Position numbers and translations under genes: made by a program. A DNA stretch of 64,000 bases from Micrasema longulum (Eukaryota > Arthropoda > Insecta > Trichoptera > Brachycentridae), in NCBI GenBank assembly GCA_022494885.1, contig JAGVSM010002822.1, positions 310,001-374,000 of the forward strand. Reading direction: 5' to 3'. The notes under the pieces were generated by a model. It saw only the letters and a list, made by a program, of their open reading frames with translations, was not told the origin of the DNA and ran no database searches. Below, piece by piece: positions 56,126 to 64,000 of the stretch; position 1 is the stretch's first letter, and each line of letters opens with the position of its first letter.

Positions 56126-56359
56126 TATATCAATTATATTTATATTACATATATTTATATTAACGTTTCCCATTACGTAAAATAAAAAAAAACAATCTCT
56201 GTGTACATAATGGGGAGTGACGTCTTACAATAATGTGTTTATTTTATTTTTAACAAGTAAATGTTTTCAATATAAAATATAAATAACTAAACCATATACC
56301 TACCTTGTTTTCAATGAGTGCTAGATTCAAAATAATTTTGAATATTTTTAAAAACTTTT

Positions 56360-57000
56360 TTCTTAAATACATATATTGTATTCTTGACTGCACTTTTTAT
56401 TTCCTTTGTTCATTTCATCAAAGAAAAATATTCCCCTGTAAGTATAATGATGTAGTGCTGTAGTTGTTTTTAATTTGGGAATGAAGATATTACCACCTGT
56501 TCTAGGTCGCGTACTTACGTTTTGTGACCTAGAAACACTACTATGTATTTTGTCTTTATGTATTTGAAGCAAACATTTATTTTTGCATAATAATTTTATG
56601 TCTAAAACCTTAATTATTCAAAATAATTGAACAATGGGAAAAGTAGACGATGTTTGAAATACGTAATTACATCCAAATATTTAATTTCACTAACTTCATT
56701 CAGTTTTTCATTATCTACTACAATGGACGGCGTTACTTCTATTATTTTTTTCCTATATTTATATATTTTGTTTTGTTTATATTAAATTTTAATTTATTAA
56801 TTTTAATATTATTGTTTCATAATTTTCTCCCGATATATATATATATATATATCAAAGCATCGTCTGTAAAGAGTCTTATTTTAGATTATCTTAATGTCTC
56901 TACAATATCGTAAATGTATATAATAAATATAACTGGTCCGAGAACAGATCCTTGTGGTACTCCCAATGCTTTTTTAGCGGCACTGAAACTTAGTCATTCA
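56360..57000 (-). pseudogene. LINE reverse transcriptase remnant with GVPQGSVLGP box
   Basis: The minus strand reads KKALGVPQGSVLGPVIFIIY, then LFTDDALIYI (the [FY]ADD box; here T-D-D keeps both Asp) and KFNINKTKYI. After frameshifts, TRPRTGGNIFIPKLKTTT with YRGIFFFDEM near 56400-56500 is the C-terminal tail. A (TA)n run at 56830-56850 lies inside the palm coding region and may have expanded. Many stops; not functional. Plus-strand ORFs here are its shadows. Confidence 0.87.
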
Positions 57001-57596
57001 GTTTATTATATATGTAAAGGCGGGTTTATTGTCTTCGGGCAATTTCTCCCCACCTACCCAAAACATCTGAAAAAAAAACGTTTTATGAAATATATTAGCT
57101 TAAATACGTATATATAATTATAAATATATGTATATAACCACAAAAAGCATAAAAGAAAAATCAGGCACATAATGATACACATTACTTTAAAAAAGATTTC
57201 TTATTTAATTTACTTAACCCCTTTCTACAAAATTAATCGTGTTGATATTCATGCAGATATTGCCATAATAAAGCACTATACAAAGTAACTCTTTAAATAC
57301 CGAATAAAAGCCAGTTAAGGAAACCATTAACAAACAAGTTATGAAGAAATGCTTTACACTATAAAAATAAGGAACCTGTCAAAATAATTCGTATTGATAA
57401 GCTGCGTGAAAATTAAAGTGAAAAACTTGATTTAAAAATGGATTTGAGATTTGATTGATTGGAATATTTTTGTTTCAATAAACAAAGTGATATATGTAAT
57501 ATAAAATTTACCAAAATGTAAAAACAATAAAAATGTTTTGAGTTTGTGCAAATGTCAGACTGGATTTCCTCCGAATGGAGTGGAGTTATTGTTGCA
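57001..57596. other. No gene seen
   Basis: Nothing recognised beyond A+T-rich DNA. Confidence 0.5.
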
Positions 57597-58275
57597 ACAG
57601 AGGGAATTTTTTTTTGAGAACGGAATATGGAAGTCTAGGCAGTCTAACAGGGTGGCTTATTATGCTTTGCTTTGCTTATTATTATGCTTGCAGAACCAAC
57701 TTGCCGATGGTAATGCCAGTAGGAAGAGCAATATCTTTACTCAACCGTATTTCTTCGGATATCGACATTTTTCATATTAGTGAAAGAAAGTTCAGAGAGG
57801 AAAGCATCCTTTTTCTATAATTGCTGGGTATTTTTATTTTACCATCTTTGTGTATTTAAATTTTAGTATTATTTTTTTCGTGTTATGAATGCATTGAAAT
57901 ATTTTTGTAATGTACGTAAACGTAAATAAAATAAATTGAAATTGAAAATTATGACCTGTAATTGGCTTGTTTAAGTGGCCAATTTACATACTTTGTAGAA
58001 TTTACCATTCTGGCTATGTTTTTTAACATCCAAGTTTCCTCAACTCTTCCATATGTTGACTTTTGGGTAAAAGAGCTGACACCTTTATCATGTGGGTGAG
58101 TTTCATTCGAGGCGTTGCCTAGTTGGTAAAATGGTTCAACCGGATGAATCTCATCCACATGATAAAGGTTTCAGCTCTTTTATACAAAATTCAACAAATG
58201 GAAGAGTTGATGAGAAGAGTGGATGATTAAACATAGGCAAAATGGTAAATGTTACAGTGTGTTAAGTGGCCACTT
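57597..58275. mobile_element. Family X element split by a LINE-B tail
   Basis: The X left end (GTTGCAACAGAGGGAATTTT ... GAAGTCTAGGCAGTCTAACA) runs to 57663. X resumes at 57948 with ATTATGACCTGTAATTGGCT and continues through the inner blocks, including the palindrome-like pair AAAGAGCTGACACCTTTATC / GATAAAGGTTTCAGCTCTTT around GGCGTTGCCTAG, to 58275. Confidence 0.85.
57664..57947 (+). pseudogene. LINE-B C-terminal tip inserted in family X
   Basis: It reads RTNLPMVMPVGRAISLLNRI, SSDIDIFHISERKF, matching the last residues of 52356-53039. The 3' UTR ends AAATTGAAATTGAAAATT. TTATG lies on both sides of the insertion, a likely target duplication within X CTTATGACC. Confidence 0.9.
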
Positions 58276-58284
58276 AGTTTTTTG

Positions 58285-58585
58285 GTAGTGCGTGTAAATA
58301 TTGTATAGAACGGGGGAGAGTATGGAGCCATGGGGGAACCCGGCGGTCATTCGTCTGATGGTGGATGAGGTGTTTTTTAATTTAACTTTAAATTATGTGT
58401 GCTTTAAAAAAGATTTAAGAAGTCCGTTAAGTTTAGTCAATTGATGAAGATTGCGGAGAAGTCAGTTATGCCAGGCTTTGTCGAAAGCTTTGGCTACATC
58501 CAGAAAAATTGCGTCGGTGGTCATATTTTTCGGGAATCCTTGCATGATGCTTTCAACCACTCTGAGCAATTGATGTAGGGTCAAT
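58285..58585 (-). pseudogene. Jockey-like reverse transcriptase palm remnant
   Basis: In two or three frames the minus strand gives LHQLLRVVESIMQGFPKNMT, AIFLDVAKAFDKAWHN, LTKLNGLLKSFLKHT and MTAGFPHGSILSPVLYNIYT. LDVaKAFDkvWHegLl (first catalytic Asp) and a variant of AGVPQGSvLSPtLYNIYT identify the Jockey clade. In this copy the GVPQGS box reads GFPHGS. It continues into a family S fragment at about 58586. Confidence 0.9.
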
Positions 58586-58750
58586 CGGAGAATAAGCGGA
58601 AGAGAACCTTTGACGTCACATGTGGAGTAATTTCAAAAGTACAAAATTTAAAAAAATCATAGCACTGATATAATGTTAAAAATTTAATGGCTTAGTTTAA
58701 TAGATAGTCTTTTAACAAACAATAAAAACCACTTAGCCTCCTGATTACAA
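58586..58750 (+). mobile_element. Family S fragment, copy 6 (right half)
   Basis: CTTTGACGTCACATGTGGAG, TAATTTCAAAAGTACAAAAT, AATCATAGCACTGATA and the end CCACTTAGCCTCCTGATTAC match the right half of other S copies. Confidence 0.78.
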
Positions 58751-59329
58751 AATATGATACCTACGCTATGCAAGTAGGTATCAAGCCTTCCAACTTCCAA
58801 TTGCATATTTTTATTAAAATTGCATCGAATTCTGATCCAATTGCATTCATTCAATAGATGTTTCATAATAATGAGCTATTGAAGTGTGGAACTGCATGCT
58901 ATTAACACCTAGAAATTATATGTATGCTTACATAAATAATCGCACTTGGGCAATGAGGTTTAGAGATAATAGTGTGATACTCATAAATAATATGGGTATT
59001 GTTTTCTATCTTAACTCATCCATGAAAAGGGAATCCGTTATTATACCCATATTGTGTAATCTCATATAAATTTTGCCATTGCAATTGCGTATTGAAAAGC
59101 AAATAACTGATATATTAAAACAACTTGCTCTACTAACATTTTTTTGTGGAGCTGCATTTTAATTTAAAAAGTAAAATTATATTTTTAGTTTTTAGCACAT
59201 TCATTAATTTAAATTTAAAAATGCTTGTCTCAAAAAGCAGTAAAAATGAGATAAATATTTTAATTGGAATTTGATTTAAGAAATCATTACAGTACGTATG
59301 AATAAAACAATGTAATTACTTCATCATCA
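58751..59329. other. No gene seen
   Basis: Nothing recognised. Confidence 0.5.
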
Positions 59330-59580
59330 TCAGCCCTTTTCCGCACCTAATTGTGCATAGGGCACTGCATTGGTACACCAATCTTGATTATTTTTGTGAC
59401 ATAGAGGTAAGATGATCAGTGTAACGGTTCAGGTGCCAGTCCAGGGACTATGAAGTATTCTAGTGTAAAAACCCTTTTTTGAAATATGTAAATAATTCAT
59501 CTCAACCATGTCGGGAATCGAACCCGAGACCTCTTGTATGGTAGGCAAACGTGCTGACCACTACACCACGAGGCCGACAG
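59330..59580 (-). mobile_element. SINE-B, tRNA-derived SINE, minus strand
   Basis: The reverse complement starts GTCGGCCTCGTGGTGTAGTG, GTCAGCACGTTTGCCTACC, with a perfect B box GGTTCGATTCC. The body follows with CCCTGGACTGGCACCTGAAC, AAGATTGGTGTACCAATGCA and ends at a (GAT)n run. The A and B boxes are canonical for Pol III. Confidence 0.92.
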
Positions 59581-59839
59581 TGATTACTTCACTAAAACAC
59601 AATTTTTGAATGATGAGATTTTTTTCAACAGATTTTGGTTTTTTGTAATATTCTAAGTGAAAATCTTCGCAAGAATTTTTAAAATTTTCGCCTTTATTGA
59701 CACAATATTTTTGTGTTTTATTTTTATGTATAATAAGTCTAAAAACATTTGGACATAATGAAAATATCGCTGATTCAAAATGTTTACTAAACTGTAACAG
59801 GTAGGTATAACAGTAGTATAACATTTTTAACGTATTTTC

Positions 59840-59970
59840 AGGCGTTGCCTAGAAGGTGAAACAATTGAGCCAGTTTGAATTTCAACAATACCAATAAAGG
59901 TTTTACCTTTTTTAGTTTACAAAAGTCAATGATGGAAGAGTTGAGAAAATGTGGATGTTCAAAAATAGGC
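59840..59970. mobile_element. Family X remnant
   Basis: GGCGTTGCCTAGAAGGTGAA ... AATAAAGGTTTTACC ... GGAAGAGTTGAGAAAATGTG then AAAAATAGGCAG. It stops where repeat Y begins. Confidence 0.75.
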
Positions 59971-60267
59971 AGAGGGTTTTGCATGTTGGTTTAATTCAGT
60001 GATTCCCAAAGTGGTCTATATCGACCCCTAGGGGTCCATGACAACCTGCAAGGGGTCTACGTCAACGAAAAAAAAAATTGGGTGTCCAAGAAATGAAAAT
60101 GGGGGTCCACGATAGTGGATCTCAACATACACTGATAGTACCTATTTACTTACATTATACTATCTTATAATATAAAGACATGTACATTATTTATAAAAGT
60201 ACCTACGAAGTAAAAAAAATATATGCGGTTATAAAATTGTGTAAGTTGAGGATGTAGGCAATATAGC

Positions 60268-60474
60268 GAGGAATTTTTTAATTTCCTTTCCATCATCATA
60301 CCTAGTGGAAACCGGGGGTTCAGCGCTGTTACCAATCTGCTAACGAAAAAAAGAAACAGACTGGACATCATTGGCCGAGGAGATTTAAGATTAAACCTGA
60401 CAAAATTGACGCCAAATGTTGATAATTTATTATCAGGTTCATCCTTCCCACTAAAACATTTACTTATTGCTTAG
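60268..60474 (+). pseudogene. hAT transposase C-terminal dimerisation region
   Basis: The first frame gives FLISFPSSYLVE. A one-base shift leads to RGFSAVTNLLTKKRNRLDII, GRGDLRLNLTKLTPNVDNLL and a stop. 'FPSSYLVErGFSaV.nLLtKKRNRLdi..RGDLRL.Lt...P.id.L' is the C-terminus of ZBED/SCAND3-type hAT transposases. Only this dimerisation end remains. It is a different hAT lineage from the one at 37449. Confidence 0.93.
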
Positions 60475-60959
60475 TTTATTTTATGTTACGTTTATTTTAT
60501 ATAACAGGTACAAAATTTTAATTTGAGTAGTTTTAATTTAAATTCAATTAATAAATATATATATTTTTTTTTATTTTTTTTTTATTTTATTTATTATGTA
60601 CATACAATATTACATTTTAGTTATTTTAAGACATTTTTGACATTTTTTTTTTTTTACAGGACTCACCAAGCCAATGAATATGGCTTGTCGGTAAAGATCC
60701 TTTACAATTAATCATATGATAGTCCCACATGGTTTTATAATAAAAATTACTACTAACTTAGATATAGGGAGCGAAAAAAAAGTACATGTAATTGATGCTT
60801 TCAAAAAAAAAAAAATATTTAGAAGATGTAAAAAAAAAGCAAAAAAAATAAGTGAATGATCACGCAATTTTAAGATAAAAAATAAATAATTACAGAACCG
60901 GAGTACCAAAATTTTAAACATAAGTGTTTACATATTTAATGGGCACAAAGCATTTTATT

Positions 60960-61232
60960 AAAAACATTATTTATTAACATATCTATCTATATCTATATCT
61001 ATATGTAAGTCTATATCTATATATCATCCTCATCCATATCCATACATATTTATACCCGTACATGCACACATACATATCCATACATACATATATACACATA
61101 TATACACATACATACATACATACATACATACATACATGTGAACATACATATACACACACAAACATCCATGAAAATATTACTTAGTTATAAATTCTATTTT
61201 ATATATATCTATATTTACAAATATTCAATTTT
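60960..61232 (-). repeat. Simple-sequence 3' region of the LINE-A copy
   Basis: (ATCTAT)n at 60980-61025 and (ACATAC)n at 61060-61165 lie 3' of the LINE-A stop codon. The 60-codon cysteine/tyrosine-rich minus-strand ORF at 60983-61165 is only the translated repeat. Confidence 0.85.
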
Positions 61233-62812
61233 TTAATATATAAACTCCTGATCGAATAGCCAGTCTATTATTTTGCCCTTGTCACTTTTGGTAGTGCCAT
61301 TTCTCAGATTGTTTGGTAACAAATTAAACATAACTGGAACCACATATTTTAAAGTTCTTGTCCCATATATGTTTCTTGTCTTTGGAATCACTAAACCATC
61401 ATTTTGTGTAAATCTTGTGTTATAACCATGTTCCAATAAATTTTTGAATTCATCACTATTTCTTTGTTCCAAAATGATACAGAGCCACAGAATTCCTCGA
61501 ACCGGCAGCGCCTTAATAGATTTATATAATACACATTTGTTACTCCTTATTTTGTAAATATCATTAGAGACTATTTTTTTAACGATGGAACACTGTAAAC
61601 TCTGTATCATTTTTATGTTTGTGATTGTTGAGTGACCCCATGCTTTGATACCATATCTTAGAATAGCCTCCACCAAGGAAAAATAAATAATTCTGAGTGT
61701 ACTTTTAGGCAGAATAAACGATAACTTATAAAAAGTACTAACTAGAGTCCGCAATCGATCACAAAGGTTAGATATTTGACAATTCCATTTAAAATTTACA
61801 TCTATATATATTCCTAAATATTTATATTGACTTTCAAATTGAATAATATCGCAGTTACAGTGTAGTGGAATTTTATTATGTAGACAGTCAACATTATGGG
61901 CAATGAAATTTTGAAGTATGTATTTTTTAGCATGAGGTGATTTGATATACAAACATTTTGTTTTTTTTGTATTAATAATGAGACCAAAATCATGTGCCCA
62001 ATTCAAAAGTTTATTAAAATCGTTTTGCATTTTTTCTTGCATTTCTAGTGGATTTTTCCCCGAAATCACAAGTGCCGTATCGTCTGCAAAGATAAATTTT
62101 TTAACATTCCGAAACAATTTTTTTATAAATGACACATAAATTATGTATAATTTTGGGCCTAAAATCGATCCCTGAGGTACTCCGGATAAATATTCCTTGT
62201 CTGAACTTAAAATGTTTTTAATTTTGACGCTCATTTTTCTCCCCGATAAATAATTTTGAAAAAAAGAATGCAGTGTTCCCCTTATCCCAATTGACTCTAA
62301 TATTTCTAATAATTTTGAGTGACATAAAGTGTCGAATGCTTTTGAAAAATCTATAAATAAAACCAAGATGTGCTGTAAGTCATTCAATTCATTATTTATG
62401 TAATCTGCGAATTTCTGTAATAGATCGTCGCAACTTTTTTTTTTTCTGAAATCCGAATTGACAACGATCAATAATATTGAACTTCTCCAAATATTGATCC
62501 AAATTAATACACACATATTTTTCTAATATTTTTTCGATCGCAGGCAATAAAGATATCGGTCTATAATTATTTACATTAGAATGATCTCCCCCTTTGTAAA
62601 TAGGTCTCACTATACTGTGCTTGAACACTTCTGGAATTAAACCAGTACTCAAAATAAGGTTGATAAGATGCGTAATCACAGGGCTCAAAATTGAAACATA
62701 TTTTTTAATATCATACATTCTTATATTGTCTATACCCGTAGTTCTCGAATTTTTCATTGTCCCAATAATTTTAGTAATTTGTGAGGTTTTATTTTAGTAA
62801 TTTGTGAAAAAC
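61233..62812 (-). pseudogene. LINE-A reverse transcriptase, frameshifted once
   Basis: This is the longest coding stretch in the window. The upstream frame (from about 62812, with an in-frame ATG at 62757) reads SQITKIIGTMKNSRTTGIDN, HLINLILSTGLIPEVFKHS and NNYRPISLLPAIEKILEKYV (RT fingers; RPIS). A second frame (62440-61233) reads FIDFSKAFDTLCHSKLL (first catalytic Asp), GVPQGSILGPKLYIIY, KKFIFADDTALVISG (FADD, both Asp intact), GLIINTKKTKCLYI, SQYKYLGIYIDVNFKW and the tail FNLLPNNLRN. The frames meet at an 11-base A run (sense) at about 62435-62445. The endonuclease domain is missing (5' truncation near 62812, next to a repeated AGTAATTTGTGA). It belongs to the CR1/Rex/Daphne-like group; the clade is not certain. 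Confidence 0.93.
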
Positions 62813-63048
62813 TTAACATTTGTTTTAACTTAAGTTTTTAACACTAAACTTCACTACAGTCAGAAATTTATGAAAAATCAATATCAGGTAAGTAGGGGGT
62901 CTACCAAAAACCGAAAAACATGGCAAGGGGTCTACGACACAAAAAAGTTTGGGAGCCTCTGGTTTAATTGGTGTCCTGACGTCTCCGTCTCTTGACGGGT
63001 ATTTCTCGAAACCGGTAGACATAGAAAAGTCGGTAAGTGGTTATAATG

Positions 63049-63600
63049 GAATGAAGATGCTTGGATTTGTTTTGAGAGTAACATCAAATTTTAAAAATGT
63101 ATTTACTGTTAAACAATTATACTGCACTCTGCAGTAAGGAGTAGACTTGAATACAATTCTTCAGTTTGGTCACCCTATTATGAAATTCATTCTCATGCTA
63201 TTGAAAGGGTACAAAATAAATTCTTGCGCTTTATAAACTATAAATTAAAAATACCTGTTGAAGCCTTAAATTACGATTTTCTTAAAAGTGATATGAGAGA
63301 CCGAAGTGTTATAGCTGATTTGTTATTCTTATTTAAAATAATGAAATATATAATTGACAGCCCTGCTTTACATGAACTAATTCAAATTTGAATACCTGGT
63401 AGGTGCACAAGAAGTAAAGAATTATTTTATTGTAACAATTCTCGTACCAACTTCGAAATGCATTCACCTTTATCCAGGATACATAGGTATGGAAATAAGT
63501 TCGAACAAATATTTGATATTTTCAATACAAACTCTGTTAATGCATTAAAAGGTAATCTCACTCGTTATTTTTTAGAAAAGGAATGAATTTATTTAAAAAT
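63049..63600 (+). pseudogene. LINE-C RT C-terminal remnant
   Basis: It reads MKMLGFVLRVTSNFKNVFTV; after a frameshift near 63132, SRLEYNSSVWSPYYEIHS, AIERVQNKFLRFINYKL, ALNYDFLKSDMRDRSVIADL, then a stop after HELIQI, then IPGRCTRSKELFYCNNSRTN and FDIFNTNSVNALKGNLTRYF to a stop at 63585. This parallels the copy at 27469-27903. It starts directly after repeat Y, suggesting that the LINE 5' truncation point joined Y. Confidence 0.92.
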
Positions 63601-64000
63601 ATATTATTAAATTTAACTTTGTTTTCTTGGATACGTATTTTTGTTTATTTCTTTATATTTTAAATTATACATTTGTGGATTTATTGGCAACCTCCAACTT
63701 CTTCCAACTAACTGATAAAATAAAGGTGTTGTTAAGATTATTTAAGCTTTCATATTGCTCCAAAAAACATACTATTTATTAAGTATTATTGTAGGATTAT
63801 TTTTCTTTTTCATTATTACCAAGCTTAATACTAGCCACTTTATGTTTATGTTAAATTATTCTCAATTTAAATTTTTTATATTTATATTTAGAACATAAGA
63901 TTTTCTCACGATAATTGTTATCCTTTATTTGTCATCTTAGATATGTTATGTTTCTTTTTTACTTTTTTGCAGTTTTTTAAAAACAATATTTTACTTTACC
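63601..64000. other. Probable LINE-C 3' UTR and A+T-rich flank
   Basis: Nothing coding. No terminal hairpin like that at 27050 was found before the window ends. Confidence 0.4.

Larger units (their letters stand above)
59997..62961 (+). mobile_element. hAT element, 2965 bp including a nested LINE
   Basis: Ends CAGTGATTCCCAAAGT and, inward from the right, CAGAGGCTCCCAAACTT. The 8 bp duplication GTTTAATT is perfect (59989-59996 and 62962-62969). Both sub-ends carry AAGGGGTCTACG. It retains its transposase C-terminus at 60268-60474. Without the nested LINE (about 60500-62815) the hAT part is some 650 bp, so it was already an internally deleted, non-autonomous copy. Confidence 0.93.
59971..63045 (+). 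repeat. Repeat Y, split by a hAT element
   Basis: The left piece (59971-59996) ends GGGTTTTGCATGTTGGTTTAATT. The right piece resumes at 62970 with GGTGTCCTGACG and runs to GTCGGTAAGTGGTTATAA. At 6575-6665 the two are contiguous, which shows the empty site. Confidence 0.9.

Noticed and set aside
56914..57117. Plus-strand ORF beginning ITGPRTDPCGTP
   Set aside because: It is the reverse complement of the GVPQGSVLGP box of the minus-strand RT.
59500..59580. tRNA gene on the minus strand
   Set aside because: The canonical A and B boxes belong to a SINE head. A SINE body follows and diverged copies exist at 23876 and 43490; no closed acceptor stem.
60983..61165. Cysteine/tyrosine/valine-rich 60-codon ORF
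   Set aside because: It is the translation of ACATAC/ATCTAT simple repeats.

Overview
The window is strongly A+T-rich eukaryotic DNA. I found no convincing host protein-coding gene, rRNA, functional tRNA, operon or CRISPR array. The repeat content is a dense mix of non-LTR retrotransposon (LINE) 3' ends, RTE-type endonuclease/reverse-transcriptase tails, Jockey-like RT, a Penelope-like GIY-YIG fragment, mariner and hAT transposase remains, tRNA-derived SINEs and many inverted-repeat elements. This fits an arthropod, most likely an insect, intergenic or intronic region. The order cannot be fixed from the sequence. Almost every ORF above 60 codons is either a piece of a decayed LINE or an accidental ORF.

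Layout. 1-9.2 kb: SINE-A, a mariner transposase tail, an inverted-repeat element with a perfect internal palindrome (family M, 3.8-4.9 kb), a family S element, SINE-C, a foldback of repeat Y, a LINE-A tail and a LINE tail with a Cys/His terminus. 9.9-19 kb: a TA-flanked TIR element, a LINE C-terminus, an RTE tail split by a near-perfect foldback element with TTA duplications, a second foldback, a second M copy, a TA-flanked 487 bp element and a full family X element with arms of about 270 bp. 19-31 kb: LINE and RTE tails, S and X copies, and a TTAA-flanked 710 bp element. 31-43 kb: Penelope-like endonuclease, an X remnant split by SINE-A, back-to-back RT pseudogenes, a hAT element (36.4-38.5 kb) filled with LINE debris, another RTE tail, SINE-C, and a tandem duplication split by SINE-A. 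43-50 kb: repeats Z and W including a foldback with a 12 bp target duplication, SINEs, an RTE tail and a third M copy. 50-64 kb: S copies, the X composite at 51.6-53.6 kb carrying LINE pieces, further RT remains, and a three-layer nest at 59.97-63.05 kb (repeat Y split by a hAT element, itself split by a LINE-A element with the longest RT reading frame in the window).

Family labels used here (LINE-A, LINE-B, LINE-C, SINE-A, SINE-B, SINE-C, M, S, X, Y, Z, W) are mine and only mark sequences that match each other inside this window. The elements do not work together as a pathway. They record successive insertions, and several target duplications can be read exactly (GTTTAATT, CTTTAAAT/CTTTGAAT, TTA, TTAA, TA, TATCAAGGTATT). 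Boundaries without a stated target duplication are approximate, and all comparisons were made by eye.
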